DNA from: Paenibacillus sp. FSL K6-1330
GTDB lineage: Bacteria > Bacillota > Bacilli > Paenibacillales > Paenibacillaceae
DNA: 64,000 nt
Reading direction: 5' to 3'
NCBI RefSeq assembly: GCF_037976825.1
Contig: NZ_CP150269.1
Span: 1,469,501 to 1,533,500 of the forward strand
The position numbers were made by a program, and so were the translations under genes. Positions within the stretch are counted from its first letter, which is position 1. Every line of letters begins with the position of its first letter. Shown piece by piece: positions 15,875 through 23,769 of this stretch. Under the pieces are notes generated by a model that saw only the letters and a list, made by a program, of their open reading frames with translations, was not told the origin of the DNA and made no database searches.

Positions 15875-16747
15875 ATGATAAAACGATCAAAAGGTGAATC
15901 CGTATTCGAAATTTTCAACTTTATCTTCCTGGCCGTTGTGTCGGCTGCCATGATATTCCCGATTCTGCACGTTGCGGCACAATCGCTCAGCAGTGATGTG
16001 GCCATTTCACGGGGAGACGTTGGCCTGTGGCCGGTGGAGTTCACGCTCTCCAACTATGCGATCGTCTTGAACGATACTTCCGTATGGCGTTCCTTTCTGA
16101 TCAGCGTATTCGTGACCGTCGTGGGGACCGGGATCAACCTGATCGCAACGGCCTCGCTGGCCTATCCGCTGTCGCGCAATGAATATCGGGGACGAAAAGC
16201 CATTCTCATGCTCGTGCTGGTCACTTTTATCTTCAGCGCGCCCTTGATTCCGAATTATCTGCTCATTAAATCGCTGAACATGCTGGATACGGTATGGGCC
16301 CTGATTATTCCGGGCGCGATTAGCGCGTACAACTTGTTCATTATGCGCTCGTTCTTCATGAATCTGCCGAACGAAATTATTGATTCGGCCCGGATCGACG
16401 GGTGCGGGGAGCTGCGAATCATATCGAGCATCGTGCTGCCTTTGTCCAAGCCGGTCATGGCGACGATGGGGTTGTTTTACGCCGTTGCGCATTGGAATTC
16501 ATACTCGTCCGCTCTATACTATATCAATAGCCGTCAACTGTTTCCGCTCCAGGTTCGTTTGAGAGAGATCGTCATTACCGATCAGATGGGAGAGATGGAC
16601 ACCACGTTTGAGAATCTGGCGAACATGTCCCCGGAGGGCATCAAGATGGCCACGATTGTGATCGCTACGCTGCCGATCATCCTGGTCTATCCGTTCCTGC
16701 AGAAATATTTTATTAAGGGCATGCTCATCGGTTCGATCAAATCTTGA
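15875..16747 (+). CDS. Sugar ABC transporter permease, YtcP/MalG type
   Basis: A 290-residue permease with six membrane helices and the EAA-type loop DSARIDGCGELRIISSIVLP (near residues 170-189). It is the second half of the heterodimeric channel. The chosen ATG at 15875 has AGGTGA 8 bases upstream and starts MIKRSKGESVF, typical for the family; an in-frame GTG 12 bases earlier is possible. It begins 16 bases after the LplB-type gene, so the two are co-transcribed. Confidence 0.93.
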   Translation: MIKRSKGESVFEIFNFIFLAVVSAAMIFPILHVAAQSLSSDVAISRGDVGLWPVEFTLSNYAIVLNDTSVWRSFLISVFVTVVGTGINLIATASLAYPLSRNEYRGRKAILMLVLVTFIFSAPLIPNYLLIKSLNMLDTVWALIIPGAISAYNLFIMRSFFMNLPNEIIDSARIDGCGELRIISSIVLPLSKPVMATMGLFYAVAHWNSYSSALYYINSRQLFPLQVRLREIVITDQMGEMDTTFENLANMSPEGIKMATIVIATLPIILVYPFLQKYFIKGMLIGSIKS

Positions 16748-16825
16748 TCGTAAAAGAACACAATCCCATAATAAGAACGCCAATACTGCATATGAGGGTT
16801 ATGAGCTACGATGAAATGGATTTAA

Positions 16826-16839
16826 CGAAAGCGCTTACC
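16826..16839 (+). promoter_or_regulatory. cre-like catabolite control site
   Basis: CGAAAGCGCTTACC matches the CcpA consensus TGWAARCGYTWNCW except at the first base. It lies 48 bases before the binding-protein start. Confidence 0.45.
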
Positions 16840-16886
16840 TCATGAATGAGCCACTTGTCTATTTTTGTGAAAAAGGGGAGAGGTTG

Positions 16887-18467
16887 ATGAAAAAAAATTG
16901 GACGGTCTTACTGATCAGCGTCATGATGATGTCACTGCTCGCTGGATGCGGGGGGAAACCGGAAGAAGGAACTGTCAGTCCCAAGCCGGAAGAAACGAAG
17001 CAAGGTACAGACTCCAACAAACTGTCCTTCTCGATTTCTTTCTCTACGGGCGGCAACACCTACATTGAATCGTCACCCGATATCAATAAGGACAAATGGG
17101 TGCTGAAGCTGGAAGAGATGACAAACACAGATCTCGATATCCGCTTGATGTCCCACAAGGAATTTGATCAGAAGATGAGTCTGATGTTTGCAGGCAATGA
17201 AATCCCGGACGTTGTGGGAAATATGCGGGGAGGTCCAACAACAGGGTCCATGTCAGGCTCGGTGGAAGCCGGGGTGTTCATGCCGCTGGATGATCTCCTC
17301 AAGGAACATGCTCCGAATTTGATGAAGATGGTCACCCCGGCCGCGTGGGAAGAAGTATCCTATAACGGCAAAATCTACGGCATCCCGGCCTGGCTGGAAA
17401 ATCCGTCGCGCCGCGCCACATTCATTCGCACGGATCTCATGGAGAAGGCCGGCATCAAGGAAGCGCCTAAAACCGTGGAAGAGTATCTGGATATGCTGCG
17501 TGCCTTTAAGAAGCTGGGTGTAGAGCACCCGTACCAATACCGTGAGGGCTTTAAATATGCGGATACTTTCCTTGGGGCATACGATGTGCTGCCGTTCCAG
17601 TTCATGGAGCTGAATGGGGAGGCCGTTCCGAAATTCTTCGATGTCGAGAACATGAGCAAGGCGCTCCAGACGTATAAGACGATGTACGATGAGGGTCTGA
17701 TCCCGAAGGATTTCGCTTCGCTCTCTCAGGAGGATTACGGACGCAATATCAATGCCGGCAAATCCGGGATGTGGGCCTCCAACGGCGAGGGGTTGATCGG
17801 GTTCCGCACCAAACTGAAGGAAGTGGATCCTTCGATGAAGGTGGATATTTATTCATCCCCGACCGGACCGGACGGCAAGGGCGGACTCGGCTTATACAGT
17901 TCGGTATCGACCACGTACTATATCAATAACAAGGTGGGAAAAGAGAAAGCCATCGAAATCATTAAATTCCTGGATTGGATGCTGACGGAGGAAGCCGATA
18001 TGTTCTTCTCCTTCGGGATTGAAGGCGAGAATTACACAATGGAGAACGGGAATATCAACTATAAATGGCCAGTGACCAAACAAGAGGTGGATGAAGCGGG
18101 CTTCCGAGCCAACCAGCTGTGGTTCGTTCATGAGCTGACCTATAATAAGAAGCAGACGGCCCTTACCGAGGATGGCCAGGACGTGATCAAGGCTTTCAGT
18201 GATGTGCTGAGCAATGAAGGCCGCGGCGGTATTACGTTCATGGCGAATCTGAACAGCTTCTCCAAGTTCCCGGATCTGGCTTCGACCGGAGATACGGGAC
18301 CTAAATTCATCCTGGACAGCATGGTGAAGATGATCTACGGCAAGCAGCCGATCTCCGATTGGCCGAAGGTGCTGGAGGAATACCGTGCCAAGGGCGGGGA
18401 TGAGATCATCAAGGAAGCGACGGAGCGTTGGAAGAACAAGGAGAACGTCGTAGACCGCACGAGATAA
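16887..18467 (+). CDS. Extracellular sugar-binding lipoprotein of the ABC importer (LplA type)
   Basis: A 526-residue solute-binding protein. A short signal peptide ends in lipobox LLAGC, with the lipidated cysteine at residue 21, so it is tethered outside the membrane. A Gly/Glu/Pro/Lys linker follows. The two-lobe type 1 extracellular binding fold includes GNEIPDVVGNMRGGP near residue 108 and YNGKIYGIPAWLENPSRR near 160-177. Length agrees with the 500-560 residues of YtcQ/LplA relatives. ATG 16887 follows AAGGGGAGAGG. With the two permeases it forms an oligosaccharide importer, probably for fucose-containing oligosaccharides given its neighbours. Confidence 0.93.
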   Translation: MKKNWTVLLISVMMMSLLAGCGGKPEEGTVSPKPEETKQGTDSNKLSFSISFSTGGNTYIESSPDINKDKWVLKLEEMTNTDLDIRLMSHKEFDQKMSLMFAGNEIPDVVGNMRGGPTTGSMSGSVEAGVFMPLDDLLKEHAPNLMKMVTPAAWEEVSYNGKIYGIPAWLENPSRRATFIRTDLMEKAGIKEAPKTVEEYLDMLRAFKKLGVEHPYQYREGFKYADTFLGAYDVLPFQFMELNGEAVPKFFDVENMSKALQTYKTMYDEGLIPKDFASLSQEDYGRNINAGKSGMWASNGEGLIGFRTKLKEVDPSMKVDIYSSPTGPDGKGGLGLYSSVSTTYYINNKVGKEKAIEIIKFLDWMLTEEADMFFSFGIEGENYTMENGNINYKWPVTKQEVDEAGFRANQLWFVHELTYNKKQTALTEDGQDVIKAFSDVLSNEGRGGITFMANLNSFSKFPDLASTGDTGPKFILDSMVKMIYGKQPISDWPKVLEEYRAKGGDEIIKEATERWKNKENVVDRTR

Positions 18468-18531
18468 TACCCAAGATAGGAAGTAGGGCATCTCCTGTTT
18501 GTTCCATATATCGTGTACAATAGATCCGATA

Positions 18532-18545
18532 TGTAAGCGTTTAAC
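18532..18545 (+). promoter_or_regulatory. cre-like site before the two-component pair
   Basis: TGTAAGCGTTTAAC fits the CcpA consensus except at one position. It lies about 135 bases before the response regulator. Confidence 0.4.
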
Positions 18546-18596
18546 CCAAATGAGCGAAGGATGAAAAATCAAGGTATCTGCCGGTCTTACCATCAC

Positions 18597-18617
18597 AGGT
18601 ATCCGCTGCGGATACCT
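18597..18617 (+). terminator. Hairpin after the binding-protein gene
   Basis: AGGTATCCG and CGGATACCT pair perfectly around a 3-base loop. The following T-tract is poor (TCTTGTTC), so it may be a weak terminator or mRNA-stabilising hairpin that limits downstream expression. Confidence 0.5.
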
Positions 18618-18679
18618 TCTTGTTCCATTCGATGTTTGCCTCATACCTTATTCTTCTACATACAGGAGGCTAAAATGAT

Positions 18680-19705
18680 ATGCGGTTGCTTATTGCTGAC
18701 GACGAACCTGTAATCCGAAGAGGGCTGGTCAAGATGGCGGAGACCTACCGTCTGCAGTTTGATGCCATTGACACGGCCGTGAATGGTGAGCATGCGCTCT
18801 CCCTGATCAAGGAATTCGAGCCGGATGTACTGCTGACCGATATCCGGATGCCCCGAATGGGCGGACTGGAACTGTGTCAGGAGCTTCATGAGTTGTACGG
18901 GCATATTCAAATTATCGTCATATCGGGTTATGGCGAATTCCAATATGCACAGCAATGTCTGGCTTACGGGGTGAAGCATTATCTGCTAAAGCCGGTTACC
19001 GGCGTGGTGCTGCACCAAACCTTTGACGCGATTGTGAAACACCGCAATAAAGGCATTGTCTCGCTGGCTTCCTATGTCGATTGGATTGAAAATATCGGGC
19101 AGGAGATCTGGATGCTGCAGACCGAACAGCTCGATCGGCTGTTGGTCGATTGGAGAGCGCATCTGCAAGCGGCGGGACTCAGCGTCCCACAGCTTCAGCA
19201 GCTGCTGGATGACGCGGTGGGCATGATTTTCCGTCGTCTCGTCTCGAAGGGGTATATGGAGGTTTCGGTGATTGAACCGATCGGTCACCACACGGTGCAG
19301 GAGCAGCTGTTGAACGAATTTGAGTTAAGGGTCAAGCAGATGACCGCGGATCTGGTTACGCAGCGGTGGGGGAATTTCAAGAATCCGCTGGATGAAGTGA
19401 AATCGTATATCGACACGCATCTGTCCGAGGAGATCACCCTTGAGGAAGTGGCGGAGATGGCCGGTTATACGCCGACGTATTTTAGCGCAATGTTTAAGAA
19501 GATGACGGGGGATACCTTTGTAAGGTACCGGATTCACCGGCGAATGGAGCGGGCGAAGGAGCTGCTGGCCCTGCCGCATATGCGGATCATCGACGTGGCG
19601 GCGAACGTCGGTTACGAGGATTATCCCCATTTTACGAAAATGTTCAAGAAGGTAACGGGACATACGCCGACGGAATATCGGACGATGCTGGGCTTTAACG
19701 GATGA
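18680..19705 (+). CDS. Response regulator, YesN type (receiver + AraC HTH)
   Basis: A 341-residue regulator. The CheY-like receiver (1-120) has acidic residues D7-D8, the phospho-acceptor Asp54 in LLTDIRMPRMGG and Lys104 in LLKPV. The C-terminal AraC domain has two helix-turn-helix motifs (LEEVAEMAGYTPTYFSAMFKK and IDVAANVGYEDYPHFTKMFKK). Such proteins activate the adjacent sugar operon when their kinase senses the extracellular sugar. The ATG follows AGGAGG. Its TGA overlaps the kinase ATG (ATGA), so the pair is translationally coupled. Confidence 0.95.
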   Translation: MRLLIADDEPVIRRGLVKMAETYRLQFDAIDTAVNGEHALSLIKEFEPDVLLTDIRMPRMGGLELCQELHELYGHIQIIVISGYGEFQYAQQCLAYGVKHYLLKPVTGVVLHQTFDAIVKHRNKGIVSLASYVDWIENIGQEIWMLQTEQLDRLLVDWRAHLQAAGLSVPQLQQLLDDAVGMIFRRLVSKGYMEVSVIEPIGHHTVQEQLLNEFELRVKQMTADLVTQRWGNFKNPLDEVKSYIDTHLSEEITLEEVAEMAGYTPTYFSAMFKKMTGDTFVRYRIHRRMERAKELLALPHMRIIDVAANVGYEDYPHFTKMFKKVTGHTPTEYRTMLGFNG

Positions 19706-21543
19706 AAAATAAACTGTACCGCAAGTTGTTTTTGTACTTTGTATCCATCATTGTGCTGACTTCCTTGTTGATCGGCATCGTTACCTACACGCGCTCATCA
19801 GCTGAGCTGGACCGCCAGCTGGACCGGCATATGTCGCAAATCGTGCAGAATGCCTTGAACCATACCGATCTGTACATTAAATCCTACGACCGTACGATGA
19901 TCTCCTTATTGACCAACCGGGAATTGAAGAAATTCGTAGATTTGCCTAACCCGGCGGACCATTACGAGTACTATCACATCAGTTCCACGATCAAGGATAC
20001 GGTATTCCGTCCCCTCATGGAACGGGGGCCCGAGTTGCTGACCATGTATCTCCTGTCTTATAACGGACATGCCACGTACAGCTTCGGTTCTGACTTTACG
20101 GCACCGGTATTCAGTGCAGAGGAGAAAGCAAAGCAGCTGACGGATCTCCGTAATACCACAAAAGATGAAAGCGGTCTCATGATTCACACGGAGAGTATTA
20201 TACCTGGACGCAGCGGCAGTGTGGTACGCATGACGAGACTGATCAAGGGATTATCCTCCACAGCGGAAAAAGGCGTACTAGCCATGGAAGTGCGCTCCCA
20301 AGAGTTATCCTCCCTCTGGAAAGGAATTGATCTGGGCGAACGGGGATACTTCTATATCGCGGATGCCAGCGGCCATGTAGTCTATCAACCTGAGGGACTG
20401 GAGCATGAAGCCTCGTCTCCGGCCGAGGATCCGAAGCTGACGGCCGCCATCATGGGCGCAGACGAGGAATCCTTCAAATATACGACGGCCGATGGAGAGC
20501 AGAGAGTGTTCATGACGCGGATGTCTCCCTATTCCGGATGGCGTCTGGTTGCTTCGTTGCCGCTGGAGGAGTGGCGCAAACCGATAGCCAGCATTCGTTC
20601 TACGGTCTGGACGATCGGCTTGATCAGCCTCATTGCTGCTTGTCTGCTTGCTTACCGTTTCACTCGTTCCATTACCCAGCCCATCCAGACGATTATCCGC
20701 GGGATGCGCCAGACGGAGCAGGGGCGGTGGATTCCCTTGGAGCTTCCTAAACGCGAGGACGAGCTGACGGAAATGATGCAGCGGTACAATCTGATGGTGA
20801 CCCGGCTGTCGGAATTAATCGAGCGGGTATACGAGACCGAACTGCAGCAGCAGAAGACGATTATCGAACGGCAGAAGGCCGAGTTCCAGGCGCTTCAGCT
20901 CCAGATCAATCCGCATTTCATGTACAACACGCTGGAGACCATCGTGTGTTATGCCGAGGTTGAAGGCTCATCGGAGATTACCGAAATGGTGTCCTCTCTT
21001 GGCTTTATGATGCGGTACTCCTTGCTGACGTCGCTGGAGGAGATCACGGTCGCGAATGAGCTCAAGCACGTTTTGAACTACATGACGATCATGAAGCATC
21101 GGCACGATCTGGAATTTGATCTGCGGGTTGAGGTTCCCCATGAGCTGCTCCTGTACAAAATGGTGCGGTTGACGCTCCAGCCTTTAATTGAAAATGCATT
21201 CCAGCATGCCTTTCCGGACGGCATCGAAGCATTGCAGTACATCATTATCGCTGCCGGGTGCGACGATGATTCCTTCTGGGTCAGCGTGAGGGATAACGGC
21301 ATCGGCATGACCGATGAACAGCTGCGCGAGGTTGCGGCACGGCTGTCCTACGAGTACGATCATGTGAATCATGTGCCTGAGTCCTCCCTGAACCTTAGCG
21401 GTACCGGAGGTATCGGGCTGCTGAATGTGCATCGGCGGATTCAGCTGGTATTCGGCGAGAGTTACGGACTTCGTGTAACCTCGGCGGGCGAGGGGACAGG
21501 AACTACCATCCGCATGGTCATGCCATGTCCGCCGCGTGTTTAG
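19702..21543 (+). CDS. Sensor histidine kinase, YesM type
   Basis: A 613-residue membrane kinase. An N-terminal helix (about 8-30) and a second near 300-325 flank an extracellular Cache-like sensor of about 270 residues. A HAMP linker follows (RSITQPIQTIIRGMRQTEQG). The His_kinase domain contains LQINPHFMYNTLE, with phospho-accepting His near 405, and the HATPase_c domain has LQPLIENAFQHAF, VRDNGIGM and GTGGIGLLNVHRRI. It phosphorylates the YesN partner encoded just before it. The sensor probably reads an extracellular oligosaccharide, directly or with the binding protein. Confidence 0.95.
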   Translation: MKNKLYRKLFLYFVSIIVLTSLLIGIVTYTRSSAELDRQLDRHMSQIVQNALNHTDLYIKSYDRTMISLLTNRELKKFVDLPNPADHYEYYHISSTIKDTVFRPLMERGPELLTMYLLSYNGHATYSFGSDFTAPVFSAEEKAKQLTDLRNTTKDESGLMIHTESIIPGRSGSVVRMTRLIKGLSSTAEKGVLAMEVRSQELSSLWKGIDLGERGYFYIADASGHVVYQPEGLEHEASSPAEDPKLTAAIMGADEESFKYTTADGEQRVFMTRMSPYSGWRLVASLPLEEWRKPIASIRSTVWTIGLISLIAACLLAYRFTRSITQPIQTIIRGMRQTEQGRWIPLELPKREDELTEMMQRYNLMVTRLSELIERVYETELQQQKTIIERQKAEFQALQLQINPHFMYNTLETIVCYAEVEGSSEITEMVSSLGFMMRYSLLTSLEEITVANELKHVLNYMTIMKHRHDLEFDLRVEVPHELLLYKMVRLTLQPLIENAFQHAFPDGIEALQYIIIAAGCDDDSFWVSVRDNGIGMTDEQLREVAARLSYEYDHVNHVPESSLNLSGTGGIGLLNVHRRIQLVFGESYGLRVTSAGEGTGTTIRMVMPCPPRV

Positions 21544-21588
21544 CACAAGGCCTGCTTCCGTATTGGAGGTTAGGCCTTGTGCTTTTTG
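21542..21588 (+). terminator. Rho-independent terminator after yesM-like gene
   Basis: AGCACAAGGCCT and AGGCCTTGTGCT form a 12-bp stem followed by TTTTT. The T of the yesM stop codon adjoins it. Confidence 0.92.
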
Positions 21589-21603
21589 AGGTGATAAGAA
21601 AGC

Positions 21604-21640
21604 ATAACCTTCAGAGGCTTCCCCTTCTTATCTCGCAAGA
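21604..21640 (+). repeat. Dispersed repeat, copy 1
   Basis: These 37 bases match 48474-48510 at 32 positions, including an identical final ten bases TCTCGCAAGA. Both copies are intergenic and lie close to a gene end. Confidence 0.45.
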
Positions 21641-21649
21641 ATGATTGGC

Positions 21650-23485
21650 TTACTTGTTCTCCGCTTGCGGCGTAAGATGGATGGATACGCCGCCATACAC
21701 CTTGAGACGTATCTTGATGGTATCCTTGGCGCAGCACGTTTCCGTGTGAACCTCAATGGGAGGAAGAACGGAACGATATCGATATTCGTCTGCTTCCGCC
21801 TGTTCCTGATAGATCACGGCTTGGTAGGTTTGGTGGTCCTCAAGGAAATCCAGCGGAATATGGACGTCTCGTCCTCCTGCGGCACAGATGGAGGCGACAA
21901 ACCATTCCGTACCCGATCGTCTTGCTATCGTAACGAATCGGCCCGGATAACCTTCCAGCAGCCGCGTCTCATCCCAGACGGCGGGAACGGCGGCCAGCAG
22001 CGGCTTGCCCGGATGATCCGCGAAGACGGAAATCGTATCGGCATAATGCTGGATGCCGGATTCGAAGAGGATGGCAAGGGCCAGCTGAAGCCCTTGGGTC
22101 GTCGTGGTCCGCCTGCTGAACGTGACCGGCGTAAAATCCATGGACCCGATCACGTTCCGCGTAAACGGCAAGGTACAGAGATGAGTGGCGTTAGGCCCTT
22201 CACTCTGCGCCCGGTAGTATTCCGCACCGTAAACGCCTTCTCTTGTCATCACGTGAGGCCATGTCCGGTGTTCGCCGCTTGGTTTGGTGGAACCGTGAAA
22301 ATTGACCATCAGCCGATGCCTGGCAGCGGATTCCGCAATGGCATCATAGACCTGGAGCGTCTCTTGGCTGTCGCTGTCGAAGAAGTCGACCTTGATGCCA
22401 ACGGCGCCCCAAGATGCCCACAGGCATAATTTCTCCTCACGGAGTTCCTTTGTATCCAGCCCTTTATAATGTGTCCACAGCCAAATGCCGACGCCGCGCT
22501 CCTTCGCGTAATGGATGAGCTGCGGGGCATCCAGCGTGCCTTCCCAGCCGCCGTCAACGACACTGTATTCCCATCCCATCCCCGCGGCAAAATCCACATG
22601 CTGCCGTTGAATATTCATATCGCCGCAAGAATCGCCTTCTGCGTACCAGGACCAGGCTGCTCGGCCCGGAGAGATCCAAGAGGTGTCTTGCAGCACGGAC
22701 GGGGGGCATAGGTGAGTCGTTACCGAAGAAGAGACCAGATCCCCAAGCGATCCGATGATCATAACACGCCAGGGGGTCGAGAGCGGAAGCTGCGAAGCAA
22801 CCGGCGTTTCCTGATCCGGGGCGAAGGAGGTTCGGAGCTTCCGGCCGTCGTGCTCATCCGCTGCGAGATGGCTGGCGCCATATTCGCCGTCCACATCTGC
22901 TTCGGTCAGCAGCAGCCATTGATCCTCTGCTGATTGGACCAACAACGGGAAACCGAAGTGTCCTCCCCGAAGATGATCCGGCATGGCATGGTCGTAGGTT
23001 CGTTCATAGCACCGCATGAACGGCTGAGCCCAGACGTTGAGCGTTCGGTCCTCCGGGAGATGGAAGCCGGAGAGCTCATACTCGATGCGAATATCTCCTT
23101 CTCCTTGCAGCAGCTCGTACCGGAATGCGACACCGTCATGAAAAGCACGGAAACGGATCCTCACCTGATGATTCTCTACAGACGCCAGCACCACCATCTC
23201 GCTTGCTTCGTAAGACTGCGATTTTTGTTTGCCGGTCACAAGTTCGTAACGCTCCGTGATCGTGTTGTGCTCAACCCCTTGGATGCGTATGCCTTCCTGA
23301 AATTTGTATTTGTCGGTTATCAGTCCGAGCGGCGACCTTTCAAGAACTCGATCCCGCTTGTTCATCACCGAGTAAAAGAGGGGGCCGTTATGCTCCTGTT
23401 TCAGCGTGATCTGCAGATTCCCGTCAGGTGAATGAAGCTGTGCATGAAACGGCGCTGACGGAGACTGGGATAACTCATGATCCAT
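21650..23485 (-). CDS. GH97 glycoside hydrolase (alpha-glucosidase/alpha-galactosidase family)
   Basis: A 611-residue GH97 enzyme without signal peptide. The N-terminal beta-sandwich has GHFGFPLLVQSAEDQWLLLTEADVDG near residues 171-196. The barrel contains WEYSVVDGGWEG, GIWLWTHYKG, GIKVDFFDSDSQ, LMVNFHGSTKPSGEHRTWPH and REGVYGAEYYR. The Asp in IKVDF is at the position where retaining GH97 alpha-galactosidases carry their nucleophile, which hints at the retaining subgroup; this needs alignment. ATG 23485 follows AAGGAAGGAG by about 8 bases, in place of a longer frame without a ribosome site. Bacteroidetes members are periplasmic, so cytoplasmic location here fits trimming after import. It is transcribed opposite to the rest of the locus. 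Confidence 0.9.
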   Translation of the reverse strand: MDHELSQSPSAPFHAQLHSPDGNLQITLKQEHNGPLFYSVMNKRDRVLERSPLGLITDKYKFQEGIRIQGVEHNTITERYELVTGKQKSQSYEASEMVVLASVENHQVRIRFRAFHDGVAFRYELLQGEGDIRIEYELSGFHLPEDRTLNVWAQPFMRCYERTYDHAMPDHLRGGHFGFPLLVQSAEDQWLLLTEADVDGEYGASHLAADEHDGRKLRTSFAPDQETPVASQLPLSTPWRVMIIGSLGDLVSSSVTTHLCPPSVLQDTSWISPGRAAWSWYAEGDSCGDMNIQRQHVDFAAGMGWEYSVVDGGWEGTLDAPQLIHYAKERGVGIWLWTHYKGLDTKELREEKLCLWASWGAVGIKVDFFDSDSQETLQVYDAIAESAARHRLMVNFHGSTKPSGEHRTWPHVMTREGVYGAEYYRAQSEGPNATHLCTLPFTRNVIGSMDFTPVTFSRRTTTTQGLQLALAILFESGIQHYADTISVFADHPGKPLLAAVPAVWDETRLLEGYPGRFVTIARRSGTEWFVASICAAGGRDVHIPLDFLEDHQTYQAVIYQEQAEADEYRYRSVLPPIEVHTETCCAKDTIKIRLKVYGGVSIHLTPQAENK

Positions 23486-23615
23486 AAACGAAACTCCTTC
23501 CTTATCGATCCAAGAATGGCGTATCCATTGCAGCCTCATTGTAGCGGACAAAGCAAAGCTTAGCATAAGGCTCCGTTCGCTCCGGGTTGTGTTTTCTTAC
23601 GTTGTGATACTCCAT

Positions 23616-23653
23616 AAAAAAACACGGCCATTCCGCAAATTACGGCATGGTCC
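23616..23653 (-). terminator. Minus-strand terminator or attenuator upstream of GH97
   Basis: Read leftwards, GGACCATGCCG and CGGAATGGCC form an imperfect GC-rich stem around a 7-base loop, followed by GTG and seven T residues. It lies about 130 bases before the GH97 start with no minus-strand gene upstream. It is either an attenuator in the GH97 leader or the relic of a lost gene. Confidence 0.6.
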
Positions 23654-23769
23654 AGCGAGCAGAGGCTGTTTTATCATAGAAGCATATCAAGAGGTGTTTG
23701 AAAGGGGGGCATCATGTAATCGCGGGTAGATCGTAATCACTACATATGACAAAGGATGGGTGATGATTG

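Noticed and set aside
21641..22429. 262-codon open frame on the plus strand
   Set aside because: Antisense to the 3' part of the GH97 gene and without motifs.
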